Source: Leclercia sp. S52 (GTDB lineage: Bacteria > Pseudomonadota > Gammaproteobacteria > Enterobacterales > Enterobacteriaceae). Taken from it: DNA of 64,000 nt. A program made the position numbers and the translations under genes. Shown piece by piece: positions 37,023 through 48,186 of this stretch (positions are counted from its first letter, which is position 1; the number at the start of each line of letters is the position of its first letter). The DNA lies in contig NZ_CP152474.1 in the NCBI RefSeq assembly GCF_039727615.1, forward strand, positions 2,294,001 through 2,358,000, in the 5' to 3' direction. Under the pieces are notes generated by a model, which saw nothing but the letters and a program-made list of their open reading frames with translations, searched no databases and was not told the origin of the DNA.

Positions 37023-40000
37023 ATGCCTATTTTTAGCTCTTTCTGGCAGGCGGGGTTTGAAGGTGCAGATTTTGTTACGCGGCAAGGGCATGCCCTTTCA
37101 ATGGATCACGAAACGGGTCACGACAGCAGACATCATGATGATTACAGGGCGCTCAGCCCTTTTAACATCGCCACGGTGAGGGAGAGCGTCGGCTGGCGTC
37201 TTGTTGATAAATCAGGAGGTTACGACTTTAGCGCCATCGCCGCAAAAATGGCATCGGCTAAGGAGAACGGCATCCAGATCTGCTGGACAATTTGTCATTA
37301 CGGCTGGCCGGACGATGTGGATTTTTTCTCAGAGGAATTTGTCACGCGTTTCGCCCGGATGTGCGGCGCGCTGGCGGCCTTTTTGCGTCCATTGTATCAG
37401 CAGCCACCGGTCTACTCCCCGGTCAACGAGATCTCTTTCACCGCCTGGGGAATTGCCGTCGGCCTGTTTCCCACTGCCCTTACGGAAGAGGTGGACAGCA
37501 TGCAGAGCAAACGGCAGCTGGTTCGCGCCACGCTTGCCGCCTGCGACGCCATCTGGGCCGCCGATCCCCGGGCCAGGATTTTGCATTGCGACCCCCCTTG
37601 TTCATCTGATTTCCCCCGACGACGACCCCACAACCCAACAAGAAACCGAGGCGTTACGCACGGCGCAGTTCCAGGCGTGGGATATGTTAGCGGGACGGCA
37701 TGAGCCGGAGCTGGGTGGTCACCCGCGCTATCTGGATCTGATCGGAGCCAATTATTACCACGACAACCAGTGGATAACGGGAAATAACCAGCGCCTCGCC
37801 TGGCATCTTGGCGATCGTCGACGACGACGATTACACGAGATGTTGCAGGAACTTTATGAACGCTATCACCGCCCCATTCTGCTTGCCGAAACAAGCCATG
37901 TCGGCAGTGGACGTGGAGCCTGGATTAACGATGTCGCCTCTGAGGTTGCTCAGGCGCAACTGGCTGGCGTTGAGCTCTCCGGGATTTGCCTTTACCCCAT
38001 TATTGACCGCCCCGACTGGGAAAACTGTGCTGTCTGGCATCACTGCGGTTTATGGGACATCACGCCCGATAAAGAGCGACATCTTAATACCTTTTACGCA
38101 CGCGCGCTTGAGCAAACCCAGTCCCGACTGGAACGTTTCCAACAGCCATCAGGCGCCTTTACCTGCACCGGCACAGAGGTATCAGATATGAAAAAAATAT
38201 ATGTTTTTAGTCACCTGCGCTGGGACTTTGTCTTTCAGCGTCCACAGCATCTGATGACACGTCTTGCCCAGCACTATCACATTGTCTTTATCGAGGAGCC
38301 GCTGTATTCAGCGGACAAACCTGAGCTGAAGCTCTCTCAGCCCGCTCCGAACGTTACCGTGGTTCAGCCACATACCCCGTCAAAGGCTGCCGGATTCCAC
38401 GACGAGCAAATTGCCTTTCTGGAAACGCTCCTGACGGAGCTACGGGAACCGGACGAAACCCCGGTGGTCTGGTTCTACACGCCGATGGCGCTTCCGCTGC
38501 TGAAGGTCTTTACCCCGGCGATCGTGATTTACGACTGCATGGATGAACTTGCCGCCTTTGAGAAAGCCCCCCGCCAGCTTTTGCAACGTGAGTCAGCCCT
38601 GCTAACCCGGGCGGATATTGTCTTTACCGGCGGCCCGAGCCTGTATGAGGCAAGAAAAGGTCGCCACCCGAATATTCACTGTTTTGCCAGCAGCGTCGAT
38701 GCGGTGCATTTTGAACAGGCGCTGGATCGGGCGAACCATCACCCGCTGCAGGATGAGATCCCCCATCCACGGCTCGGGTATTACGGCGTCATTGACGAAC
38801 GAATGGATTTATCCCTGATTGCCGCCCTGGCAGATTCACATCCGGAGTGGCAAATCGTGGTGGTCGGCCCGGTGGTAAAGATCGATCCCGCCACCCTGCC
38901 CAGACGCAGCAACATTCATTATCCCGGCATGCAGCCTTATCAGGCCCTGCCACAGTTTCTTGCCGGGTGGGATGTCTGCCTGATGCCGTTCGCGCTGAAT
39001 GAATCGACGCGTTTCATTAGCCCGACCAAAGTGCTCGAGTACATGGCCGCGCAGCTACCGGTGGTCAGCACCGCCATTGCCGATGTTGAGAAACCCTATA
39101 GCCACGTTGTGGCCGTCGCTCACGACCAGGCCGCATTTATCGCTGCCTGCGAACAGGCGCTGGCGCTGCCGGAAGAGAGTCGAAAAGCGCAGCAGCAGTT
39201 GATGCAGCGTATTATTGCCAGCACCTCCTGGGATAAAACCGTGCAGAACATGCACGAGCTGATTGAGAACGCATTTTCACGCTATCTGGATGCCTCAGCT
39301 GCGTCGGTCAACGCAGCGGATGTCAGCGCTGACGAATCCTCTGCCGAAACAGTTTTGCATCTGATCCCACCGAAAGCGGCCCGCACAGAAGCACAGAAAT
39401 GTTTGATCCTCGGGGCCGGACCCACCGGGCTGAGCGCAGCCTACCACTATGGTGAAGGGGCAATCTTACTTGAGCGCAATGCCACCGTCGGGGGGCTGTG
39501 TCGCTCCATTCAGGACAAAGGGTTTACCTTCGATTATGCGGGTCACATTATGTTTTCCGCTGACGAAGAGGTGCTGGCTCTGTACAAAACGTTGTTAGGC
39601 GACAATATCCACTGGCAGATCCGTGAGGCCTGGGTCTATACCGACGGCGTCTATACCCGCTACCCCTTCCAGGGATCGCTTTATGGCCTGCCCGCCACGG
39701 TGGTCAAAGAGTGCATCCTGGGTGCCATCGAGGCGCGCTACGGCACAGGCTCGGGCGTGCAGAGCATGACAACCTGCAGCGAAAAAACCGCTCAGGGTAA
39801 ACAGCACCACGACTGTTGTGCCGATGGCGCAGTGCCGGACTATATCAGTGCTGATCCGGCAGAAAAAACGCCGAAGAAAGGCAGCTTTGAAGCCTTCATC
39901 TATGAGACATGGGGCAAGGGGATCGCCCGGCATTTCGCCATTCCTTACAATAAAAAGCTATGGACGGTGCCGCTGTCGGAAATGGAGACATCCTGGCTGG

Positions 40001-40824
40001 GTGGCCGTGTCCCCCTGCCCGACCTGGAGCAAATTATTGACGGCGCCCTGAATGAGACCGCGAAGCCGATGGGCCCTAACGCACGCTTCGGCTATCCGCT
40101 GCAGGGCGGCTTTCAGGCGCTGATGAACGGATTCCTGCCGCATATCAAAGGACGGATCGAGACCGGGGCTGAGGTCAGTAAAATCTATGCCAATCAGCGT
40201 ATCGTTGCCCTCGCCGACGGGCGTCAGTATCGCTATGAGCATATGATCAGCACCCTGGTGCTACCGGAGCTGATTCGCCTGATGGGTGACGAAGTGCCGC
40301 CAGAGGTTCGCAGGGCAGCAAAAGGGCTGCGCCACGTCTCGGTTCGCTGCGTCAATCTGGGGATTGGCCGTGACAATCTGACCGACAAACACTGGATCTA
40401 CTACGCCGGTAAGACGGTATTCCACCGCATTTTCGTTCAGGGCAACGCCAGCCCCTACTGCAGCCCGGCGGGCAGCTGCGGCCTGACCTGCGAAATCAGT
40501 TACTCACCGGACAAACCGCTGCCGGTAGATGGTCAGGCGCTGATCGACCGCTGCATTAAGGAGTGCATCGAAACCGGGATTATTACGGCAGAGGATGAGA
40601 TTATCACCGCCAACCAGATCGATATCCCCTATGCCTACGTCATCTACGATCAGAGCCGGAAGGAGAACGTGGAGACGATCCGCAAATGGCTGCTGCTGCA
40701 CGGCATCACCCTGGCCGGGCGTTACAGCGAATGGGAATATTACAATTCGGACCATGCGTTTATCGCCGGGAAAGTGGCCGTTGAGAAGGTTCGGGGATCG
40801 GCTTACCGGCATTCTGTATCCTGA
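37023..40824 (+). CDS. Three-domain glycosidase-glycosyltransferase-mutase-like fusion (one frameshift as read)
   Basis: The product is about 1266 residues when joined. Residues 1-385 form a clan GH-A TIM barrel with acid/base N135-E136 (SPVNE) and nucleophile E289 (LLAETSH). From M389 a GT4-like glycosyltransferase begins (MKKIYVFSHLRWDFVFQRPQH), ending near residue 760 with the nucleotide-sugar region FISPTKVLEYMA. After an Ala/Ser-rich linker, residues 792-1266 form an FAD/NAD-binding UDP-galactopyranose-mutase/amine-oxidase-like domain with GAGPTG, GGLCRS and FDYAGHIMFS. Frame is lost at six C (37592-37597), where five would read HCDPLVHLIS. I chose ATG 37023 because the GH family starts at IFSSFW and a GGGAGC site precedes it. 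A role in building or trimming a surface glycan is inferred. No signal peptide or membrane helix is visible. Confidence 0.8.
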
Positions 40825-40837
40825 AGGTTAACGCTTT

Positions 40838-40888
40838 AACCTGTTCAGCCGTCGCCGTTTGCGTTAACGTATTGTTCGCAAACGGCGA
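40838..40888. repeat. hipB fragment merging into a 12-bp inverted repeat
   Basis: Bases 40838-40874 match the interior of hipB (36124-36160) at 35 of 37 positions in the same orientation. Within it, TCGCCGTTTGCG (40852-40863) is answered by its exact complement CGCAAACGGCGA (40877-40888) across 13 bases, forming a strong hairpin after the fusion gene. It has no T tract. It may be a relic of an earlier hip copy or of the event that brought in the fusion gene. Confidence 0.7.
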
Positions 40889-40961
40889 TGAGCCGGCCTC
40901 CGCACTCTGTAAAGCGAAGCAAACGGGCACGATGTTGAGTTCCCGTCGTGTTATAAGTTTA

Positions 40962-40977
40962 TTGTATGTTGTAACTA
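40962..40977 (+). repeat. 16-bp direct repeat, right copy
   Basis: This is identical to 36400-36415. It lies 72 bases before the LuxR-type gene. The distance between the copies is 4562 bases, and the interval carries only the fusion gene and its leader. Confidence 0.75.
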
Positions 40978-41048
40978 TTAATAATTCTGACGCTGCGTCC
41001 GGCCTGTTCTACACTCACTGACACAAAACCACAGGGAGAACATCAGAT

Positions 41049-41753
41049 ATGGAGATCCCGTTAAGCCCCCACGAGATTCATCTCTTCTCGCACATCCTGT
41101 GGCAACTCGGCTCGGGCCAGGGCAGCCGCGCCCTGCGTCAGGAGACGCTGGAAAACGTCTGCGCCCTGTTGCAGGCCGATTTTGCGGCATCCTGCATCTG
41201 GTCTTCTGCCTCTAACACCTCACGCCATGGCGTTAGCTGGAACATTGACGAAAAAGCGATGCGTGAGCATGCCAGTACATGGCAATACATCGATCCCATC
41301 ACCCCACTTCTGCGCGCAAAACAGCGTCCGACGCTGGTTGAGGAGGTTATGCCCGCCCGCGAGCTATACAAAACGCCCTTTTACCATGAGTTCCTGAAAC
41401 CCTGCGGCATGCACCACGGGGTGAATGTCTATTTTTTACGTGATGGTGAAGACGTGGGCGATCTGCGTATCTGGCGGGCTAAAGGCGCCCCACCGTTCGG
41501 GCCACGCGAGATCGCCCTGCTGCAGTTGCTGGAGCCCTGGTTCGCCAGAGCCTTACCCAAAGATGAGGAGTCCCCGCCGTTAACCGCCCGCGAGCAGGAG
41601 GTGGTCAGCCTGGTCTGTAAAGGCCTGGGCGATAAAGAGGTCGCCCGACTGCTGAACATCAGCTTCACCACCGTCCGCACCCATCTGAATCACGCCCTGA
41701 AAAAGCTGGACTGCGCCAACCGTACGGAGCTAGCGTCGCGGCTCAGACATTAA
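41049..41753 (+). CDS. LuxR-type helix-turn-helix regulator
   Basis: The 234-residue protein has an N-terminal sensor region without a recognisable receiver or acyl-homoserine-lactone motif. The C-terminal LuxR/FixJ DNA-binding domain is LTAREQEVVSLVCKGLGDKEVARLL followed by TVRTHLNHALKKL. A CAGGGAGAAC site precedes the ATG. It could regulate the upstream glycan gene or the downstream amidase, both on the same strand. Confidence 0.87.
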   Translation: MEIPLSPHEIHLFSHILWQLGSGQGSRALRQETLENVCALLQADFAASCIWSSASNTSRHGVSWNIDEKAMREHASTWQYIDPITPLLRAKQRPTLVEEVMPARELYKTPFYHEFLKPCGMHHGVNVYFLRDGEDVGDLRIWRAKGAPPFGPREIALLQLLEPWFARALPKDEESPPLTAREQEVVSLVCKGLGDKEVARLLNISFTTVRTHLNHALKKLDCANRTELASRLRH

Positions 41754-41833
41754 CGCCTCCTCAATCCTGAGGATGGCGCGCGGATTACTGTTTTGCCTAA
41801 ATGTTGCGGATACCTACTGTCCGGAAACAGCCC

Positions 41834-43275
41834 ATGAAAATAATAACACCCGCAACGCCTGCACAACTGGATGCCCTCACCGCCGCCGACGCGGCACAGC
41901 TCATCAATGAAAGAAAGGTGTCGAGCGAAGCGCTGGTTCGCGCCTGCTTAGCCCGCATCGATGCTCAGGATCACCTTAACGCCTTTATTACGGTCAATGC
42001 CGAACAGGCGCTGGCGCAGGCAAAAGCCTGGGATCAACACCTCGCGACGGGCGGCGCCCCCCTTGCCGCTGGGCGGTGTGCCCGTCGCGGTAAAAGACAA
42101 TATTCACGTTGCCGGTTTGCCCAATACGGCCGGTACGCCTGCCCTGAAAAATTTCGTGCCCAAAACCACCGCCCCGGTTATCCAACGCCTTATCGACGCG
42201 GGGGCCATTATTATTGGCAAATGCAACATGCATGAGCTGGCCTTCGGCGTGACCGGTTATAACGCGGCGTATCACACGCCTGCGATTAAGGGGGGTACGC
42301 AATGCCCACGATGTCAGCCGCATTGCGGGCGGATCCTCGTCGGGCAGCGCGGTGGCGGTTGCCGCCGGAATGGCCCCGGTGGCGATGGGTACCGATACCG
42401 GGGCGTCAGTGCGCCAGCCCTGCGCCCTGAATGGCTGCGTCGGTTTTCGTCCCACCACCGGGCGCTATTCGCAGGCGGGGATCACCCCTATTTCCCACAC
42501 CCGGGATACCGCGGGCCCGATGGCCCGTAGCGTCGCCGATATCGCCCTGCTCGACAGCCTGATGGCCGGTGGCGAAGTGTTAGCCCCTAAACCCGCCGGG
42601 ACCCTTCGCCTCGGAATTGCACACTATTTCTGGCAAGAGCTGGATGAAGAGGTCAGCCAGCAGGCCCACGCCGCGCTCGCCAGGCTTCGCGATGCGGGAG
42701 TGACGCTGGTCAGCGTCGATATGCCCGGGCTTGAAGAGGCCAACGCTGCCGTCTCCTTCCCGGTGGTGATGTACGAAGGCAAGCACGATTTGATCGACTA
42801 TCTGCAGGCGCACGAAACCGGGCTGACTCTGGAGGATATCGTGCAGCACATCGCCAGCCCGGATGTGCGGGCCATCTTTGAGCATGGGATTGTGCCGGAG
42901 CTGCTCCCGGACGGTAACGGAAACCCCGTCCCGCTGCCGCCGCTTTATCAACGGGCGGTTTCGCAGGGAATTGGCCGGCTACTCGCCATTTATGAACAGA
43001 CCTTCCGCGACCATCAGCTCGACGGGCTGATCTTCCCCACCTCCCCGGTGGTCGCTCCGCTGGCCAATGATGAAGTGAGTTCAGGGGATAACTTTGCCCG
43101 GTTGATCCGCAATGTGGATCCCGGCAGCAACGCACGGCTGCCGGGGCTGACCCTGCCGGTCGGGTTGGGTACCACCAGCGGGCTGCCGGTGGGAATAGAG
43201 ATAGACGGTTTGCCGGGCAGCGATGCGCAGATTCTGGCGATAGCTGCCACGCTGGAGCAGATCCTGGCGCCGTAG
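41834..43275 (+). pseudogene. Amidase-signature hydrolase (indoleacetamide hydrolase-like), two frameshifts as read
   Basis: The product is about 479 residues when both shifts are corrected. The amidase Ser-cisSer-Lys triad is present: Lys in PVAVKDNI, the cis-Ser in AGGSSSGSA and the nucleophile in DTGASVRQP. The family hydrolyses amides such as indole-3-acetamide, which would make indole-3-acetate. That assignment is by general resemblance. Extra bases lie in six C (42057-42062, five expected, giving [16 protein letters not shown]) and six G (42290-42295, five expected, giving [17 protein letters not shown]). The 3' two-thirds from 42352 remains open but lacks the catalytic lysine. It converges with cydB, the stops lying four bases apart. 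Confidence 0.83.
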
Positions 43276-43278
43276 CGG

Positions 43279-44263
43279 TTAACGAATTTTCCCGCTAAAC
43301 AGCCTGAATCCCCAGGTGTTGTACAGCAGCGTCACCGGAGCCAGCAGCACAAAGCTGATCAGCAGAAAGCGTTGTGTCTCCGGGGGGCGCTGCCGCCTGT
43401 TGAATACTTATCGAGGCCGGAACTATCCACGGATACAGCGTAAACACCAGCGCGCCAAAGCCGCTACTCACCAGCATCAGGATCCCGGCCAACGGCAGAA
43501 AGTGATACCCGCGCGTCAGGCTGAACCAGACCAACATTCCACCTGACAGCACCGCCCCGCCGAAGGGTAGCCAGATTTGGGGATTTTGCAGATGCAGACG
43601 CCATGTCTCCTGTAATTGCCCGGACCAGAACAGCACCCCGGCCATCAGCAACAGCGCGAGCGTCGCCAACCAGGGAACCGCCCGCCTCGCCCGATGCGCC
43701 AGCACCCCGGTGCCGCGCCAGATCAGCCAGCCCTCACCCATCAGGCAATACACGGCCACCAGCGATAGCGCGCAAAAGAGCGGAAACGGGCTAAGCCACT
43801 CCCAGCCGGTGCCGGTAAACTGCTGACCGTCAGTGGGGATCGTCTGGATCAGACTTCCGGCAATGACTCCCTGCGCCAGCGTCGCCAGCAGCGAGCCCGT
43901 CACCAGCAGCGTATCAAACAGACGCGGAGCATAATGGCGATACTCAATGGCCATCCCGCGCACCACCAGCGCCAGCACCAGGGTAAAGACCGGCACGTAG
44001 AGCGCGCTCAGAATGATGGCGTATGCGAGAGGAAACAGCCCGAAGAGACTCCCTGCCGCCAGCACCAGCCAGGTTTCGTTCCCGTCCCAGATGGGCAGTA
44101 ACGAGAGGTTGATCTTATGCCGGGAGTCCTCGTCGCGTTGAAAGGCGCACAGCATGCCGGCGCCGAGATCCGTTCCGTCCAGCAGAACGTAGATCCACAG
44201 GCTCACCACCAGCGACGCCGCCGACAGGGCCTGAAGAAGCGGCAATCCCATCAACTCATGCAT
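43279..44263 (-). CDS. bd-type quinol oxidase subunit II (CydB/CioB family; one frameshift as read)
   Basis: The product is about 327 residues when joined, with eight to nine membrane helices. WIYVLLDGTDLGAGML and LLPIWDGNETWLVLAAG are the subunit II signatures. The gene begins inside the end of subunit I (eight-base overlap). Frame is lost near the C-terminus at six G (43382-43387). With five the last helix reads ETQRFLLISFVLLAPVTLLYN and ends at 43279, four bases from the convergent amidase stop. As read, the final helix is replaced by an unrelated tail. Confidence 0.85.
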
Positions 44264-45641
44264 CGGTTTCTCCTTTCCCTGTCCGGCGGGCGACATCGGG
44301 CTCGGCCCCCTCTTCCTCCGGCGCGGGCAGCCTGGCGAGCAGACGCAGCATAAACCACAGCCCCAGCCCAAACAGCGCCAGATAAAGCGTGACGATCAGA
44401 ATGAACGAGCCGAGAACGAACTGCGGCCCCAGGGGCGAAATACTCTCTGCCGTGCGCACCAGACCGTAGACCGTCCAGGGTTGCCGCCCGGCTTCAGTCA
44501 CCATCCACCCCGCCAGCATGGCAAAAAAGCCGGCGGGAGCCATCACCACCATCAAACGCTGGAGCCCGCGCGCCTGCCATAACCGTCCACGCAAACGCGC
44601 CACCAGTCCGGCAATACCGGTTACCACCATCAGCAGACCCAGCCCCACCATAAAGCGAAAGGCCCAGAACACCAGCGGCACCCAGGGCAGTTCATCAGGC
44701 GGATATTGATTAAGACTGTGGATCGTCCCGTGCAGGTTATGCCGCAGATAAAGAGAACCGATATCGGGAATGGCCAGCTCAAAATGATTGCGGTGTTCTG
44801 CCATATCCGGTAGCGCAAAGAGCCGCATCGGCTCCCCGTGACCTGGCGGAGGAGGATCCCAGCTTCCCTCCATAGCGGCCAGCTTCACCGGCTGATAATC
44901 CCGGGTATTCTCCCCATGCAGATCCCCCAGCACCACCTGCAGCGGAGCCATGAGCAGCAGGGCCCACATTGCGATAGAAAACATATGCCGGGCCGCCGGT
45001 TGACGGGGATCGCGCAAAAGATGCCATGCGCCACAGGCCCCTACCAGACAGGCGGTACCCAGAAGAGCGGCCACCACCATATGCGCCATCCGCCACGGGA
45101 AAGAGGGATTGATAATCACCGCCCACCAGTCAACGGGCCGAAAGCGTCCATCGGCGTCAATCAGATACCCGTCCGGAGTTTGCATCCAGGAGTTAGCGGC
45201 GAGGATCCAGAAGGCGCTAAACACCGAGCCCAGGGCCACAATGCAGGTGGCCATAAAGTGGACCCACGGCCGCACCTTGTTCATGCCGAACAGCATTACC
45301 CCCATAAAGCCCGCTTCCAGAAAGAAGGCCACCAGCACCTCCATATAGAGCATTGGCCCCAGCACTGCCCCGGTGCGGCTCGCCAGCCCGCTCCAGTTCG
45401 TACCGAATGAGAACTCCATCACCACGCCGGTCACGATCCCCACCGCCACGTTCAGGGCGAACACTTTACTCCAGTAGCGCCAGAGGCTGAGCCAGACGGG
45501 CTGCCTGCGCCAAAGCCAGAGCCCCTCCAGCACCATCAGAAACTGCGCCAGCCCGAGGGTGAACGCCGCCAGCACAATATGAAAGCTGATGGTAAAGGCG
45601 AACTGACTGCGCGCCAGCAGGAGTGCGGTCTCCGGACTCAT
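44256..45641 (-). CDS. bd-type quinol oxidase subunit I (short Q-loop, CioA-like)
   Basis: The 461-residue membrane protein has haem ligands visible in FTISFHIVL (His), PWRMAHMV (His) and FRFMVGLG (Met). GWMVTEAGRQPW is the conserved quinol-oxidase segment. It is shorter than E. coli CydA (about 520), mainly in the Q-loop, as in CioA-type oxidases that tolerate cyanide. The subunit oxidises ubiquinol and reduces oxygen to water. Its ATG overlaps the gcd stop (ATGA), so it is translationally coupled to glucose dehydrogenase. Housekeeping cydAB should lie elsewhere. Confidence 0.9.
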   Translation of the reverse strand: MSPETALLLARSQFAFTISFHIVLAAFTLGLAQFLMVLEGLWLWRRQPVWLSLWRYWSKVFALNVAVGIVTGVVMEFSFGTNWSGLASRTGAVLGPMLYMEVLVAFFLEAGFMGVMLFGMNKVRPWVHFMATCIVALGSVFSAFWILAANSWMQTPDGYLIDADGRFRPVDWWAVIINPSFPWRMAHMVVAALLGTACLVGACGAWHLLRDPRQPAARHMFSIAMWALLLMAPLQVVLGDLHGENTRDYQPVKLAAMEGSWDPPPPGHGEPMRLFALPDMAEHRNHFELAIPDIGSLYLRHNLHGTIHSLNQYPPDELPWVPLVFWAFRFMVGLGLLMVVTGIAGLVARLRGRLWQARGLQRLMVVMAPAGFFAMLAGWMVTEAGRQPWTVYGLVRTAESISPLGPQFVLGSFILIVTLYLALFGLGLWFMLRLLARLPAPEEEGAEPDVARRTGKGETDA

Positions 45642-48036
45642 GGCAGCGCATAGGCCATCAAGGAATCCCCCCGACCGGGTGCCAAGACCGCCATGACCGC
45701 CCGCGGCAATCACCACGTATTGCTTCCCGTCCTCCCCCCTCATAGGTCATTGGGGTAGCCTGTCCGCCCGCAGGCAGCCTGGCGCGCCACAGCTCTTTAC
45801 CGCTGGCTTCATCGAAGGCGCGCAGATAATCATCCGCCGTCGCGCCGGTAAAGATCAGCCCGCTCTGAGTGATGACGTTCCCGCCCATCATAAAGATGCC
45901 TGTCGGCAGCGGCACGTTGGTATGGGTGCCGAAAATGTTCATATCCCGGGTGGTCCCTGCCGGCCGTTCCCAGATGATTTTTTTACTCACCAGATCGATG
46001 GCATAGAGTTTCCCCCACGGCGGCGCGTTACAGGGGGCATCCAGCACGCCGAGCCAGGGTTTGACGATCGCCGCCCAGGGCGTACCGTATTGCGGTCCAA
46101 CGGCAAACTCCTTCGGTTTCGGATAGGCTTGCCCGCTTCCCCATCCCGCCCATTTTTTCATTAACCCCTTCTGAATCGCCTCTTCGCTTTTCATGATCTG
46201 CATGGTGAATGGGATATAGCTGGTATTGGCGATCAGCACATGATGCAGCGGATCGACAGAGGCGCCGTACCAGTCAATCACTCCATCAAAGGCCGGATAG
46301 GCAATGGAGGTGCCTTCGGCAGGCGGGGTAAATTGTCCCTGATAGCGATACTGGTGGAACTGGATGCGACACAGCAGCTGGTCAAACGGCGTCGCGCCCC
46401 ACATGTCCGTATCACGCAGATCGGCCGGCGAAAGATTCGGCATACCGACGGAATCGGGCTGTACCGGCGAAAGCCGCTATCCCGGGAGTGACGGCGTCAC
46501 GGGAACCGGCTTCTCGTTGACGTTGGTAAGAGGTTTTCCTGTCCGTCGGTCCAGCACAAACAGCTGCCCCATTTTGGTGGTCTGCACCAGCGCCGGAGTC
46601 ATGCCTCCGTTACCGTCGGGCAGATCGAAAAGCGTGGGTCCGATGGGGACATCATAGTCCCAGACGTCATGATGGACGGTCTGATAATGCCAGCGCTCCT
46701 CCCCCGTACGGATATCCAGCGCCACCAGCGCACTGGAGTAGGTCTCATCAAAGGGACGCCGTTGCGCGCCGTAATAATCCGGCGTGGCGTTGCCGATGGG
46801 GATATACACCAGCCCCAGCTGGGGATCCGCGGTATAGGTGCCCCAGCCGTTAGGCGTTCCCCGGGTATACTCCTCGCCCGGCTTCAGCGGTGCATTGGCG
46901 GGATTACGCCCCATATCCCAGGCCCAGACCAGCTTGCCGCTTTGCGTGTCATAGGCCCGCACCACGCCAGAGGGTTCACCGGTGGACTGGTTATCGTAGA
47001 TCCAGCCTCCGAGGACAATGCGCCCGTCCATCACCAGTGGCTGGGAGGTGATGAAATGAAAACCAGGCGGAACCTCGCCCAGATGGTCCGTCAGGCTGAC
47101 AAACCCCTGCTGGCCGAAGCTGTTACAGGGTTTGCCGGTCTCCGCATTCAGCGCCACCAGCCGGGCATCGGCGGTGGTGGTGATGATTTTCTGCGGACAG
47201 ACGCTGTCGGTAGCATCCTCACTCCAGGCCACGCCCCGGCAGGCCAGATACTCATTGGCAGAGGTATCGCTTTGCGGATCGAATTTCCACAGCGGTTTGC
47301 CGGAGGTAGCATTGAGGGCGATTACCTGGCGATGCGGAGTGCAGATATAGAGCACATTCCCCACCTTCACCGGCGTGACCTCAAGATTAAACTCCCGTCC
47401 GGCCTTATCCTCTCCCTCGCGCTTCACATCCCCGGAGTCAAAACGCCACGCCTGCTTCAGCTGGCTGACGTTCTGCGGGGTGATCTGCATCAGCGGGGAG
47501 AAACGCTGCCCGTCGGCGGTACGGCCATAGTATTTCCAGTCAGGATCGCGTTGAGGCATTTGTGCCGCCGCGTTCGCCGGGAATTGTTGATGCTGGATAA
47601 AGCGCGTATCGGAGATATGCCACCCGGTCACAAATATCCCGGCGATCGTCAACACATAGAGGAGTCCCGGAGCCATACCGCTACGTCGGGCTGTTGGGGT
47701 GAGCGTGAGCTGACGGATCACCCACGGCATACTGATCCACACGCCCAGCACCGCCACCACCAGCAGGCGCGGCATCAGCTGCCAGCCGTCCAGCCCCACT
47801 TCCCATATCGACCAGCCGACGCACCCGAGAAACACCAGCAGGTAGAGCCAAACCCCGCTCAACCGACGGCGCAACAGCAGCACGCCGCTGAGCAAAAAGC
47901 CGACCCCGAACAGGATAAAGACCGCGGGACCGCCGACATAGGCCAGCCAGCCGCCGAGAACACTGTATGCCAGCCCCACCAGGGCGACCAGTGAGCCGGT
48001 CAATACGGCCCAGAGACGAGATGTTGTCTGTGGCAT
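45638..48036 (-). pseudogene. gcd: PQQ-dependent membrane glucose dehydrogenase, two frameshifts and an amber codon as read
   Basis: The product is about 798 codons when corrected, matching E. coli Gcd (796). Five N-terminal membrane helices are followed by an eight-bladed quinoprotein propeller (YYGRTADGQRFSPL, MWGATPFDQLLCR, AGGQATPMTYEG) facing the periplasm. It oxidises glucose to gluconolactone and passes electrons to ubiquinone. Three lesions are visible. Amber TAG at 46477-46479 stands where GAG would read PGERLSPVQPDS. Six C at 45734-45739 and six at 45667-45672 stand where five are expected in each. Corrected, the end reads TRSGDSLMAYALP, overlapping cydA. The start at 48036 follows AGAGGTGGG. 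The amber change is a substitution, so loss of function may be genuine. Confidence 0.88.
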
Positions 48037-48186
48037 TGCCCACCTCTTTTGTAAACTCACGTCAATAAAGTGTAAGCAATCGATGGCAAGGCGTACTAAG
48101 AAAGTGGGGATGACGCGATTTAATGACGCTGCTGCTAACATCTCTACACTCAACTTACCGGCTGCAATCTGAATACGGAGCACCTG

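Noticed and set aside
46669..47994. Open frame of 441 codons opposite gcd
   Set aside because: This is a GC-rich antisense shadow. The product has no recognisable motif, and the sense strand matches Gcd throughout.
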